From: Olsenella uli | GTDB lineage: Bacteria > Actinomycetota > Coriobacteriia > Coriobacteriales > Atopobiaceae | Reading direction: 5' to 3' | DNA length: 64,000 bases | Assembly: GCF_016900775.1 (NCBI RefSeq) | Contig: NZ_JACJKN010000009.1 | Coordinates: forward strand, 1 to 64,000 | Shown here: piece after piece, positions 8,156 to 16,723 of the stretch | Layout of the letters: each line of letters starts with the position of its first letter | Position numbering within the stretch: the stretch's first letter is position 1 | The notes under the pieces: model-generated | Told to the model about the DNA's origin: nothing | The model's input: the letters and a program-made list of their open reading frames with translations, nothing else | Database searches by the model: none | Made by a program: the position numbers and the translations under genes

Positions 8156-8800
8156 CTAGCGGCGCGCGCGACGAGCAAGCAGGGCAATGCCAACAAACAC
8201 CACGCCGCACACCGCAAACGCAACAATGGGCATCGCAGGCTCGCCCGTCTCGGGCGCACCCTCCTCCGTGGGCGGCGTCACGGGCTTCTTCTGCAGCTCG
8301 AGCTTGGGGCTCGCGTCAATCTCGTACACGTACGCGCCGTCCTCAGTCAGCGGCATGCCAATGAGGAAGGGGTCGATAGCATAGTACCCAGACGCCGGAT
8401 CATGCTGCACCATGACGTAAAGGCCCAGGGCAACGTCCGTGAACGTTGCCGTACCGTCGTCGCCAATCTCAACCGTGGTGCCGGCAATGTCGTGGGAGGC
8501 CACCCACGCCGCAAGCGCCTCGGCAGCGTCCGGAGACTGCAGGTCGTCAAGCGAGACACCGCTGTCGGCGCAGGCGTCGTTAAGCGCAAACAGGTAGTCG
8601 CCGTCATCAGAGACAACGTCGCCCACGCGATACAGTGTCACCGTGCCGCCCGGCACCTGCTGCCCGTCATACTTCATGCTGACGGAAATCGTCCCCGTAC
8701 GTGACGGATCGGGCACCTCATGCGCGTAGGCCACAACGCCCGTAAGGCTCAAAGCGAGCACCGTCATCACGAGTGCCGAGAGTCTCCTGAGCCACTTCAT
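8156..8800 (-). CDS. Small cell-wall-anchored pilin-like protein
   Basis: A 214-residue surface protein, last structural gene of the pilus operon. The signal peptide is residues 1-26 (MKWLRRLSALVMTVLAL... cut near AYA-HE). The middle is a beta-rich pilin or collagen-binding-like domain (GTISVSMKYDGQQVPGGTVTLYRVGD) of the kind found in basal and minor pilins. The C-terminus has a sorting signal: a Pro/Glu-rich spacer, GAPETGEP, a hydrophobic helix and RRARR. The sortase box thus reads APETG instead of LPxTG. It probably acts as the pilus base or accessory subunit, processed by the sortase encoded upstream or by a housekeeping sortase. Confidence 0.75.
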   Translation of the reverse strand: MKWLRRLSALVMTVLALSLTGVVAYAHEVPDPSRTGTISVSMKYDGQQVPGGTVTLYRVGDVVSDDGDYLFALNDACADSGVSLDDLQSPDAAEALAAWVASHDIAGTTVEIGDDGTATFTDVALGLYVMVQHDPASGYYAIDPFLIGMPLTEDGAYVYEIDASPKLELQKKPVTPPTEEGAPETGEPAMPIVAFAVCGVVFVGIALLARRARR

Positions 8801-8812
8801 ACGATGTCCCTC

Positions 8813-9628
8813 CTAGTTCTTCCTGCGAGAAAGGGCTCGCAGAGCAATTCCAGCCGCAACCAAGACGCCACCCGCAACCGCCATGGGCACAGCGGGGCTC
8901 ATCTGCCGAGAAGAACTCTCGTCCTCCACGGCCCGATTGGGCACCCGATGCCCGCGGACGAGCAGGCGATGCGTGTTGATGCCATACGGCGTGCACGTGA
9001 CGAGCGTGCAGTAGTCCTGCTGCGGATCGATGGCAAGCGCGTCCATGTCATACGGGTCAACCGTGAGAATCTGGTCGACCTCATACGTCATGGTGCGGTC
9101 GAGCACGGTCAGCACAAACACGTCGCCGACCTCGAGCTTGTCAATGTCAGTGAACAGCTCGGAACTCGGCAGCCCGCGGTGACCCGAGAGCACGCAATGC
9201 GTCCCCAACCCACCCGTGGGCAGCGAGCTTCCCTCAAGGTGCCCAGCGCCAACCTGCAGGACGGATTCCTCCGTGCCGTGGTAGATGGGGATGGACACGC
9301 CGAGGCTTGGGATGTCGATGTAGCCCATGATGCCGGTGTCGGACACCCTGAGCTGGCTCTCGTAGTCCGCACGCTCAGAGTTGGTCATTTGAAAGCGGTT
9401 GGGGTTCTGGGCGAGCTCCTGGTTGTAGCGTTCCGCACGCTCCCAGAACGCCGTGTAGTCCTGCGCGTTCATGTCCGACACCTCCTCCGAGTAATCGACG
9501 ATCGCCTGCGACATGTGCATCGAGTTCCAAAGGTTGCTGACCGTTGGGTACAGCAGCAGGGACAAACCAGCAATAAGAAGGACGATAAGAACGACGTTTG
9601 ATGCGGTTCTCTTGGTGCTCTTGCTCAC
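8813..9628 (-). CDS. srtC: Class C (pilin-polymerising) sortase
   Basis: A membrane-bound cysteine transpeptidase of 271 residues that joins pilin subunits by isopeptide bonds. It has an N-terminal membrane helix (about 11-31), the catalytic domain with His150 (LSGHRG), Cys212 (TLVTCTPYG) and Arg221 (NTHRLLVRG), and a second C-terminal membrane helix (about 245-263), which is the class C arrangement. It sits between the major pilin and the small pilin genes. The start is GTG 9628 with GGAGAGG upstream. Two hairpins separate it from the major pilin gene and may lower its expression relative to pilin. Confidence 0.93.
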   Translation of the reverse strand: MSKSTKRTASNVVLIVLLIAGLSLLLYPTVSNLWNSMHMSQAIVDYSEEVSDMNAQDYTAFWERAERYNQELAQNPNRFQMTNSERADYESQLRVSDTGIMGYIDIPSLGVSIPIYHGTEESVLQVGAGHLEGSSLPTGGLGTHCVLSGHRGLPSSELFTDIDKLEVGDVFVLTVLDRTMTYEVDQILTVDPYDMDALAIDPQQDYCTLVTCTPYGINTHRLLVRGHRVPNRAVEDESSSRQMSPAVPMAVAGGVLVAAGIALRALSRRKN

Positions 9629-9681
9629 GCTGGCCTCTCCTTGCCACTGTAGCCGTAAGGCTATCGTGGTCTCTCGCGTCC

Positions 9682-9734
9682 GCCGGGGAGGGAGCGCCTC
9701 CCCGGCGGCGTCGAGACTGCCTGCTTACGCAGGC
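9682..9734 (-). promoter_or_regulatory. Tandem hairpins between major pilin and sortase genes
   Basis: The first stem pairs GCCGGGGAGG with CCTCCCCGGC (9682-9706), and the second pairs GCCTGC with GCAGGC (9719-9734). On the minus strand they follow the pilin stop and precede the sortase start. With no strong T-run, partial termination or protection of the pilin mRNA is more likely than full termination. Confidence 0.5.
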
Positions 9735-9744
9735 TTATGCATAC

Positions 9745-11193
9745 TTACTGGTTGCTCTCCATACGCTTGCGGTACACGAGCGTCGCAGCAACGGCAATCA
9801 CGATGGCGCCGCCAGCCACGTAGAAGATCGTGGTGCCCATGCCACCGGTTTCCGGCAGAAGGGAACCGGCCTTGTTGACGACGTGGATGCCGCCGCTAGT
9901 CCACGTGCCGCCATCAACGGTCGCGTCAAGGTTGACGTCCATGATGGCGATCTCCTTGCGACCAGCGAGCTTGTTGTATCCCTCGGGGGCCTTGGTCTCC
10001 TCGAGCCAATAGGTGGTGTTGGCATCAAAGCCCTTGATCTCCACCTGGCCGTCCTTGGTAGTAATGACCTCTCCCTGCTCGCCATCCTTGGCAAGGCGAT
10101 ACTGCCCGTCAGCAATCTTCACGACGGGGACCTCGTTCCCACCGTTCTCAGCGTCGTAGAGCTTGAACTCGGCGCCGTCAAGCACCTTGTTGTCACCGTC
10201 AGTCTTCACGACATCGACCTTGTAGGTGTAGGTCTTGGTCTCATCCCACGTGGTCTCGTCACGGTGATCCTCGCCAAACGCCAGCTTGGTCTTGTTGGTG
10301 TTGGCGTCATCAAAGATGACGGCATTCTCGTTCACCACAGCGCTGTAGGTCACGACGATGTCGGTATCCGCGGTGATGGTATCGAGGTAGCTCTGAGCAA
10401 ACTCAATCTCAAAGGTGCAGCCGTCGTTCAGGCCGGCCGCCTTGAGGGTGTAGTTAGCCGCAGCAAGATCGGAACCGCCAACCTGAACCTTGATGGAGTC
10501 AGCGTTGAGCGTCAGGCCCTTGGACATGACATCGTGGAGGACGTAGCTCTCCGCGCCCTTCTTGGCGGTGATGGTGGTCTTGAACTCGACGGTATCGCCA
10601 ATCTCGGCGGTATTCTTGTCGCCCCACTCACCGGTGTCGTCCTCCTTGACCTCCTTCTTCACAGGAGGCAGCTCGTTCTTCTCCTCCATCGTGGCGCTAG
10701 GAGTGGTGGTGTCAAGCGAGCAGAGCGTGCCGACCGTGGTGTCAACGAGGTAGTAACCGAGGTTCAGGTTGCTAAACGTGACGGTGGAGTACTGCGCGCC
10801 TTCAGCGGCAGCGGGGGCCGTCTGAGTGCCCTTTGCAGCAATCTGGGCCTCCTTGGCGTGCGCAAGGGCAGCCTTGGCGAAAGCAGCAACGTCGGCATCC
10901 TTGACCCAAGTCACATAGCCCTGGTCATCAATGGAGACGTACTGAGTCTGGGTCTCGAGCCACTTAGCCCAGTCAGGGTTCGCCTTGTAGGAATAGGCCT
11001 TGGCATCGGTGTCGTAGCTCTCGAGGACGAGAACCTGATACGCGTTGTAGGTGTGGCCGGGCTCAGCGTCGTTGATGGTGATGGAGCCGGTGTTGTTGTT
11101 GGTGCCGTTCGCGGCGAACGCAGGCGTCACGGTCATGGCAAAGACCATGAGCGCGGCAACAATCGCCCCTATGAACTTCTTCAAATGCCTCAT
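9745..11193 (-). CDS. Major pilin subunit (SpaA/FimA type), LPETG-anchored
   Basis: A 482-residue shaft pilin. The signal peptide is 1-27 (cut after TPAFA). The N-terminal domain carries PPVKKEVKED followed by IGDTVEFKTTI, so one of the KK pair is the likely lysine used in polymerisation (inferred by position, since a canonical YPK motif is absent). The middle and C-terminal parts look like isopeptide-forming CnaB/CnaA modules, with an E-box-like YWLEETKAPEGYN near 405-420. The sorting signal LPETG is at 446-450 and is followed by a membrane helix and YRKRMESNQ. AGAGGAAG precedes the ATG. It is second in the operon, after the tip protein. Confidence 0.9.
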   Translation of the reverse strand: MRHLKKFIGAIVAALMVFAMTVTPAFAANGTNNNTGSITINDAEPGHTYNAYQVLVLESYDTDAKAYSYKANPDWAKWLETQTQYVSIDDQGYVTWVKDADVAAFAKAALAHAKEAQIAAKGTQTAPAAAEGAQYSTVTFSNLNLGYYLVDTTVGTLCSLDTTTPSATMEEKNELPPVKKEVKEDDTGEWGDKNTAEIGDTVEFKTTITAKKGAESYVLHDVMSKGLTLNADSIKVQVGGSDLAAANYTLKAAGLNDGCTFEIEFAQSYLDTITADTDIVVTYSAVVNENAVIFDDANTNKTKLAFGEDHRDETTWDETKTYTYKVDVVKTDGDNKVLDGAEFKLYDAENGGNEVPVVKIADGQYRLAKDGEQGEVITTKDGQVEIKGFDANTTYWLEETKAPEGYNKLAGRKEIAIMDVNLDATVDGGTWTSGGIHVVNKAGSLLPETGGMGTTIFYVAGGAIVIAVAATLVYRKRMESNQ

Positions 11194-11253
11194 GGGTTAC
11201 TTCCTCTCATTCCTTCCCATTTGGTACTTGCTTACAGAACCCGATTCAATCGC

Positions 11254-14200
11254 TCAGCGAGAAGAACGCTTCCGCTGATAGAACCCATACGTAAGACCGG
11301 TCGCAATGACGGCGGCTCCGCCAAGGGTGAAGATGAGTGCTCCCGGTCCGCCGGTGTCAGGCAGCTTGGGTCGTGCCGTGTTGGTGAACAACACGAAGTT
11401 GCTAATGCCCGGAGCTATCGTGCCGACTACCGTCTCAGACTTGTTTGTGGTGCCGTAATCAATTTGGTTGCTGACTTCAAAGCCTTCAGCGCCCGTTTCC
11501 TTAATTGTGTACTTGGTCCCATGCTGCAGGTAGTCGATGATTACGTACTCGTTGGCCTTGAGCTTGAAGGAGCCCTTACCGCCGGTCAGCAGCGAGCTTT
11601 CGACGCGGTTGCCCTCTGCGTCGTAGCGGACGATTGAATAGTCAGAACCTTCAACTACCTCGTTCTCATGCTCGATGCTGATATCAAAGCTGAACTCGGT
11701 ATTGGGATCTGCGCTGCCTACGACTTCCTTCTGAACCTTCAGCTGGCTGTTCTGATAGGAAGGGGTGTTAGAGGAGACGGACGGCAGGGTGAACTGCATG
11801 TAGCACGTGGAGCCAGAGAGACCGCGCTCGGTGTAGTAGAACTTGAGCGTGTGCTCGCCTGCATCGCCCTGCTTGATGTAGTCCCACAGGTTGACATACA
11901 TGCCAACAGAGCTGTGCACGCCACCGATATCGCAGATCAGCCTGCCATCGAGAAATACCCACATGTCATCGTCGCCGAAGAAGTAGTACTCCAGCGGCCC
12001 GACGTAGTCCTCAGTCAGCTTAAAGTTAACGCTGTACACCATTCCGAACAGGTTATTGTGAGCCTTGCTGTCATCACTTGGCGGATACATATCATTGCCG
12101 CCATACCCGACGAAATCGCCTCGGTTATAGTATTCGCCGGTTAGGCCATCAGTGCCTTGGTTTCCGTCCATCGGCCAGAAGTTATTTGTATAAATTACCC
12201 TGTTCTGCCAGAACATCTCACCGTTGACATAGCGATCAAGTCTCGTAAAGTTCTCAAGATTGTCGAGTCCTGCGCCACTTACTGCGGAGAGCGTATAAGT
12301 ATCCCCAGCTCGATTAAAGTCGAGAGAATAATTGGTTATTTCCCTCTTTCCAATTGCCGAACCGTCGTCGAAGAGCTTGGGAGCGCTTATGTCGTCGGCA
12401 TATACAATATGCCCCTGGTCATCGAGGCCCTTCACCAGGCCGAACGTACAGCCTTCGATGCTCGCGTTGTTATACTTGTTGAGCGTGTTACCGTTCCAGG
12501 TTTGGTTGTCCAGACCCGTGCCCGTATTGGCATTACCAAAGGCGAGCTTAGCTCCAGTACCCTGGTAATTACTATTGCTGTTGATTCCATGGGCACCGTT
12601 CGTCCCATCCCAAGTATTTCTACCGTCGTTTGTGATGTCATAATCATAGAACGTAGCGGCATTGTTGTAGTTGCTCTCCGTCTGATCTGCGACCAGGCGA
12701 ATGACCATTCCATCCTCAATATAGATGGTGTCCGGATCGTCCTTCTTATCGGGATTGTTCGTAAAGTGAAGCTCAGTCGCCTGTCCGATGGGCCCGTAGG
12801 TCTCCCAGTCATCAGGGTTCGTGCTCGACGCCAACTTGCCGTCCTTCAGCACCCAGACCTCTTTAGCAGTGTAGTTTCCATTATCACGGAAGATGTTCAC
12901 ATACGGCAGACCCGGAGCATCAAAGTAGTTAAAGCTCTTCTCCTTGTATAGCTGCATAAGAGTCGTCGTGGACTCGAGGGAGCCATCGTCCTCGACATAA
13001 AGGCCTGTTTGCGGCAAACTTCCGCCATTCGTCGGGAGATTGCCCCCCGTACCGTCACCATTACCGCTTGTGTCAAGAATTCTCAGATATCCGTCATCGT
13101 TTCGGACAAGCGTTGTGAGATTCGCGTAATACTGCACCGTAAACGTAGGATTCAGTGCCTCGCGAGCCACAAGCTGCAGCGCGGGCGCGGCGGCATCGAG
13201 CGCGAGCGTCATCGTCGGGCGCTCGGTCGCGTCCTTCTCGACCAGCACGGTGTCGAGCTCCTCGGCCTCGCTGCTCTCAGCGCTCTGGAGCGCGGTCAGG
13301 GCAACGCCGACCTCGGCCTCGTCGGACGTGTCCTCATCGGTCTCGATGGCGTTGGCCGCCTCCTGGAGCTTGTCGCTCGGCGTGACCTCGGCGGTCACCT
13401 CGCAGTCGGAGACGTCGAGGGCCTGGCCGTTGTAGACGAACTCGAACTCGAGGGCGGAGACGCTGATCACGCTCTCGGGGTCGCTGTCCTCGACGTAGGC
13501 CTCGGCGGCCTGGTACTCCGGAGTGCTGGCGTCCAGTGCGACCGTCTCCATGGAGAGGCCCTCCGCCTCTTTGGCGGGCATAGCGTCCTCTGAGACCGTA
13601 GCCTCACCGGAGACCTTCACGGCAACGGTGTAGTCCTCGGCCTCGTAGGTGAGCGTGTTGTCCAGCGTCACCGTGTCATCAGCATCGGCGCCCTCGGCGG
13701 TAACATCATCCGCCGGCTGCTCGGGGAGCAGGCCGTAGCCGAGGATGCTCTCATCATCAAGGTCGTAGGCGGTCTCAACAACCGCACCGTCAACGTCGCC
13801 CTCAACGACCTTCATCTGGGCCGGCGCCTCGTCGGTGGCCTCGGTCACCTCGGACACAATGCCCACGCGGGCCGCCTCGTTCTTCTCGCCCTCGTCCGAG
13901 CGGAAGAACACAAGGTCGCCGGGCTCGGGAGCGTGATCGGCCGCGGCAACGTACAGCGAGGGATCGCTCTGCTGCAGCTTCTCTGCCCACGCCTGTGCGT
14001 CGGCGTCCTGCGGCATGCCCTCAACGCCCGCGTTCTCAAGGCAGAAGGATGCAAAGAGCGTGTTCCACTCCGCAGAGGGCTCACCGGCCCACTCGCCATA
14101 GCGCGAGAAGAACGTGGGCTCCTCATTGGCCTGCGCATCCGCAACGGCGGGCGCGGACTCCTCCGCATAGCCAACCTGACTCTGCGCCACGGCTACGACG

Positions 14201-14397
14201 GCGTCATTCCAACGGGAGGGGATGTCTTTGGGAAGGGAGGACTCCCAGCTTGCAGTGGCGCTCGACTCTGTCGTCGCCTCTTCGGCAAGCGTTGCGGAGG
14301 GAAGGATGAGCGTGTTACCAACGCTCAGAACCGCGGCCAGGCATATGGCTGCGAGCAACCCTCCCCCAGTCACAATTTTGCTTCGTTTGGCGTCCAC
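11254..14397 (-). CDS. Large pilus tip/adhesin protein with degenerate CHAP-like and fibro-slime domains
   Basis: A 1047-residue LPxTG protein, first gene of the pilus operon. The signal region is residues 1-38. Residues about 62-225 align with amidase domains of the CHAP/NlpC type (VAVAQSQVGYAEE, then RYGEWAGEPSAEWNTLFASFCLENAG, PEPGDLVFFRSDE, RVGIVSEV). However, the position of the catalytic Cys is Asn112 and that of the His is Arg177, so it should be inactive. A fibro-slime/PA14-like segment follows around 740-880 (YYFFGDDDMWVFLDGRLICD), then a Cna-like domain and LPDTG at 1012-1016 with a membrane helix and RKRSSR. It is likely the tip adhesin that contacts host or other bacteria. Confidence 0.85.
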   Translation of the reverse strand: MDAKRSKIVTGGGLLAAICLAAVLSVGNTLILPSATLAEEATTESSATASWESSLPKDIPSRWNDAVVAVAQSQVGYAEESAPAVADAQANEEPTFFSRYGEWAGEPSAEWNTLFASFCLENAGVEGMPQDADAQAWAEKLQQSDPSLYVAAADHAPEPGDLVFFRSDEGEKNEAARVGIVSEVTEATDEAPAQMKVVEGDVDGAVVETAYDLDDESILGYGLLPEQPADDVTAEGADADDTVTLDNTLTYEAEDYTVAVKVSGEATVSEDAMPAKEAEGLSMETVALDASTPEYQAAEAYVEDSDPESVISVSALEFEFVYNGQALDVSDCEVTAEVTPSDKLQEAANAIETDEDTSDEAEVGVALTALQSAESSEAEELDTVLVEKDATERPTMTLALDAAAPALQLVAREALNPTFTVQYYANLTTLVRNDDGYLRILDTSGNGDGTGGNLPTNGGSLPQTGLYVEDDGSLESTTTLMQLYKEKSFNYFDAPGLPYVNIFRDNGNYTAKEVWVLKDGKLASSTNPDDWETYGPIGQATELHFTNNPDKKDDPDTIYIEDGMVIRLVADQTESNYNNAATFYDYDITNDGRNTWDGTNGAHGINSNSNYQGTGAKLAFGNANTGTGLDNQTWNGNTLNKYNNASIEGCTFGLVKGLDDQGHIVYADDISAPKLFDDGSAIGKREITNYSLDFNRAGDTYTLSAVSGAGLDNLENFTRLDRYVNGEMFWQNRVIYTNNFWPMDGNQGTDGLTGEYYNRGDFVGYGGNDMYPPSDDSKAHNNLFGMVYSVNFKLTEDYVGPLEYYFFGDDDMWVFLDGRLICDIGGVHSSVGMYVNLWDYIKQGDAGEHTLKFYYTERGLSGSTCYMQFTLPSVSSNTPSYQNSQLKVQKEVVGSADPNTEFSFDISIEHENEVVEGSDYSIVRYDAEGNRVESSLLTGGKGSFKLKANEYVIIDYLQHGTKYTIKETGAEGFEVSNQIDYGTTNKSETVVGTIAPGISNFVLFTNTARPKLPDTGGPGALIFTLGGAAVIATGLTYGFYQRKRSSR

Positions 14398-14484
14398 GGT
14401 GGCACTCCCTCACAACTCGGAGCCTTGCGGCCCCGTCCTACTTTCCGGCCGTGGTTGCGGTCCGTCCCATACAGAAACATGACC

Positions 14485-14663
14485 CCTCCCACATTTTGTC
14501 GTGTCTCGTATCTTAACCTTCGGCTAGGCAAAATGTTTTGAGAAGTTTGAGATGTTTCCAAGAGCTAGATGTAGGTGCGCAAAATTGGGAACCAAATGAC
14601 GTCATAGGGAACAAAGACTGTTTTGGTTTAATTCAGAGGTTATATGGGTCCTCCCACAGTTTG
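14485..14663. promoter_or_regulatory. Direct repeat CCTCCCACANTTTG upstream of the pilus operon
   Basis: CCTCCCACATTTTG at 14485-14498 and CCTCCCACAGTTTG at 14650-14663 match at 13 of 14 positions. Each is preceded by a C-rich GACCC or GGGTC. The pair lies 88 and 253 bases before the tip gene start, which fits a regulator binding site in the pilus promoter region. Confidence 0.4.
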
Positions 14664-15031
14664 ATATGACCCGTTTGTGAGGTGGACGTAAAGGGGCAGC
14701 GGGCGGCTAGCCGGGTTCAACGCATCTCTCATGCCTCAACGCAGATTGCAGGGTAATTCTTGAAGCGTGCGTTCTGCGTATAGGGGTTGCATCAACTGGT
14801 CAAATGGCCGAACGGGCGCGAAGAATGTGCGCTATCAGGCGCATGCGCCCGACTTAACGCGGGCTCTCACGCCGCCCCAAGAGACCACACGCGGACGAGC
14901 CCGGATCCGTTGCGACTCATGGGCTTGCCCTGCCGCGCACTTCTGGATGCGATGCTCGTTCCCCTTGACAAGGAACCCGAGTGTTCTGTGATAGGTGGCT
15001 GATAACGAGAAGGCCAGTAAGAGACAAGTAA

Positions 15032-15070
15032 AATCAGCACGAGGCCTCTTTTGGCGGCCCCGCGCTGATT
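15032..15070 (-). terminator. Terminator of the NUDIX hydrolase gene
   Basis: AATCAGC (15032-15038) pairs with GCTGATT (15064-15070), with further GGCC/GGCC pairing inside. On the minus strand the stem is followed by TTTTACTT. Confidence 0.65.
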
Positions 15071-15100
15071 CGAATTAACCTGTTGAGAGCTGGTGCTCGT

Positions 15101-15862
15101 CTATTCCTCGGAGAGACGACGAGAGATGGCGTCACAGAGCAGCGCGCCGACGACGGTCTTGGCGTCCTCGATGCGTCCGTCGAGAACGGCGTCGATGAGC
15201 TCGCCCACCTCGACGAGGTCAACGTTGATGAACTCGTCCGCGTCCGGGCTGGACTTGGAGAAGCTGAGGCCGGTGGCCATGTAGATGTGAATGAGCTCGT
15301 CGGTGAAGCCGTCCGAGGTGGCGATGGTGGTGAGATACGCGATCTTCTCGGCCTCCATGCCGGTCTCCTCGAGGAGCTCGCGGCTTGCGCACTCGAGCGG
15401 GTCCTCGCCCGGGTCGAGCTTGCCGGCGGGAATCTCAACGGTCACGCGGCCGAGCGCCGTGCGGTACTGGCGCACGAGGCAGATACGACCCTCCTCGGTC
15501 AGGGCCACAATGGCAACGGCGCCGGGATGGCGCACCACATCACGGATGGCGTTGCGGCCGTCCGGGAGCTGCACCTGGAGACGGTCGACGTTGAAGATGC
15601 GGCCCGTCCAGACCACGTCCTCGGTGAGGGGGCGTTCGGCGAGGCCGGCGTCGCGCGGATCGTCATCGCCGAGTACGAGATCGCGCTCCACGGGCGCTCC
15701 GGACAGGTGGTCCTGACTCATGCGGTCGCCGTCATAGGTGAAGGCGGCAACGGAGTCCTTGATGTCATCAACGGCGTTGCCGAAGTCCTCGCGCGTGGGC
15801 TCGGGAACCTCGACCGTGCCGGATTCCCTGTGCGAGGAGGGGTTCTTATCTGCGTCGGACAT
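15101..15862 (-). CDS. NUDIX hydrolase, probable ADP-ribose pyrophosphatase
   Basis: Hydrolyses nucleoside diphosphates linked to another group, most likely ADP-ribose to AMP and ribose-5-phosphate. The Nudix box GX5EX7REUXEEXGU is complete at residues 147-169 (GKLDPGEDPLE...RELLEETGM). It is preceded by RHPGAVAIVALTEEGRICLVRQYR and VEIPAGK, typical of the NudF group. About 75 extra residues at the N-terminus, acidic and of low complexity, precede the domain; the usual family length is near 180-210, so a later start is possible. The gene is monocistronic with its own terminator. Confidence 0.88.
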   Translation of the reverse strand: MSDADKNPSSHRESGTVEVPEPTREDFGNAVDDIKDSVAAFTYDGDRMSQDHLSGAPVERDLVLGDDDPRDAGLAERPLTEDVVWTGRIFNVDRLQVQLPDGRNAIRDVVRHPGAVAIVALTEEGRICLVRQYRTALGRVTVEIPAGKLDPGEDPLECASRELLEETGMEAEKIAYLTTIATSDGFTDELIHIYMATGLSFSKSSPDADEFINVDLVEVGELIDAVLDGRIEDAKTVVGALLCDAISRRLSEE

Positions 15863-16243
15863 AGGTCCTCCCGTGTTCGTTCTTCTCGGCCATAAGACCT
15901 TGCGACTACTCTAGCCCAAGTGGTCATGAGCGACCGTCTTGTGACCAAAAGGGTACACAACCGACCAAAACCGCCCTGCTGGATGGTCGTCTCCCCTTGA
16001 TAGGGGAGCCTCCATCTGCATGGCCGATTGTTCGTCCGAGATTTTCAATCTGGTCGAACACTTATTTCTTGTATAGAGATTGGCTTTGCTTGGGAGCCTT
16101 GTTTACTCATCGTCCACCCGCGTGACTATATTGCATATCTCAGTCGATTATTGGTTGATGGCGGGTATACATCTCCTCACCCACTCGTATAATCGATGTT
16201 CAATCAAACATGGGCATCTACGCCCAACCAGCGAGGAGCGCAC
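15863..16243. other. Control region of the HTH/coiled-coil gene, rich in GTCGAACA-type repeats
   Basis: TGTTCG (16029-16034) and GTCGAACA (16053-16060) form an interrupted dyad with GATT/AATC inside. TATAAT at 16188-16193 is a good -10 box. TGTTCAATCAAACA at 16198-16211 follows the likely transcription start. Two GACCAAAA words occur near 15949-15981. No gene is supported. Confidence 0.5.
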
Positions 16244-16723
16244 ATGGGAGTCACCAAGAGGGAAGTCGCCGACCAGCTTGGCGTTGCCAAGCAGACCGTG
16301 GTCAACTACATAGAGAAGCTCGGCCTTGCTCCGGAGCACGTCACCCGCGTGGGCAAGACCGACGTGCTCGACGACTTTGCCGTCTCTGCGCTGGCCGACG
16401 CGCTGGGCAAGAACGTCGTTCCGAGGCCGGCGCAGGATGATGCGTCTGACCAGCGCGACTCCGTGATTTCTGCCCTCAATGCCCGCATTGCTGACCTTAA
16501 GGAGCAAAACGATCGGCTTGTTGCCGAGATTGCAGAGATGAGGTCGTCTCGCGAGCGCGAACTGGGCGAGCTGAGAGACCAGCTTGCAAGCGCCAACGAC
16601 CGCGCTGCGCGCCTGGCCGAGCGCGTGGCGGGTATCGCCGAACGCCAGCAGGCAATAGCCGCACTCCCCTGGTGGAGACGAAGCTACTTTGCCACCAAGC
16701 TCCTTAATTCGGGCGCTGAGTAG
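16244..16723 (+). CDS. Plasmid-type HTH/coiled-coil DNA-binding protein
   Basis: A 159-residue protein: an N-terminal helix-turn-helix (GVTKREVADQLGVAKQTVVNYIEKLG, 2-27), a short linker, a long coiled coil (about 75-140, heptads rich in Leu, Ala and Glu) and a tail WWRRSYFATKLL. The architecture resembles DUF536/RepX-like proteins carried by small Gram-positive plasmids. GAGGAGC precedes ATG 16244, and a frame open from 16196 is probably leader. GTCGAACA repeats on both sides could be its binding sites. It is flanked by genes of unrelated function on the other strand. The role (plasmid-like partition, copy control or autoregulation) is unknown. Confidence 0.7.
   Translation: MGVTKREVADQLGVAKQTVVNYIEKLGLAPEHVTRVGKTDVLDDFAVSALADALGKNVVPRPAQDDASDQRDSVISALNARIADLKEQNDRLVAEIAEMRSSRERELGELRDQLASANDRAARLAERVAGIAERQQAIAALPWWRRSYFATKLLNSGAE

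Larger units (their letters stand above)
14398..15100. other. 700 bp upstream region of the pilus operon
   Basis: No gene is supported. The segment nearest the operon (14480-14700) is relatively AT-rich and contains two copies of CCTCCCACANTTTG (14485-14498 and 14650-14663), probably the operon's control region. TTGACAAGGAAC near 14967 could be a -35 element facing right. The right end holds the terminator of the NUDIX gene. The middle (14700-14960) shows no recognisable gene or RNA. Confidence 0.5.

Noticed and set aside
9598-11637. A 679-codon plus-strand frame over the pilus genes
   Set aside because: Shadow of the major pilin and the end of the tip protein; no start signal or recognisable domain.
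14398-15100. A possible structured RNA gene in the long pilus upstream gap
   Set aside because: Several short stems can be drawn near 14820-14900, but none fits tmRNA, SRP RNA or RNase P RNA as I know them.
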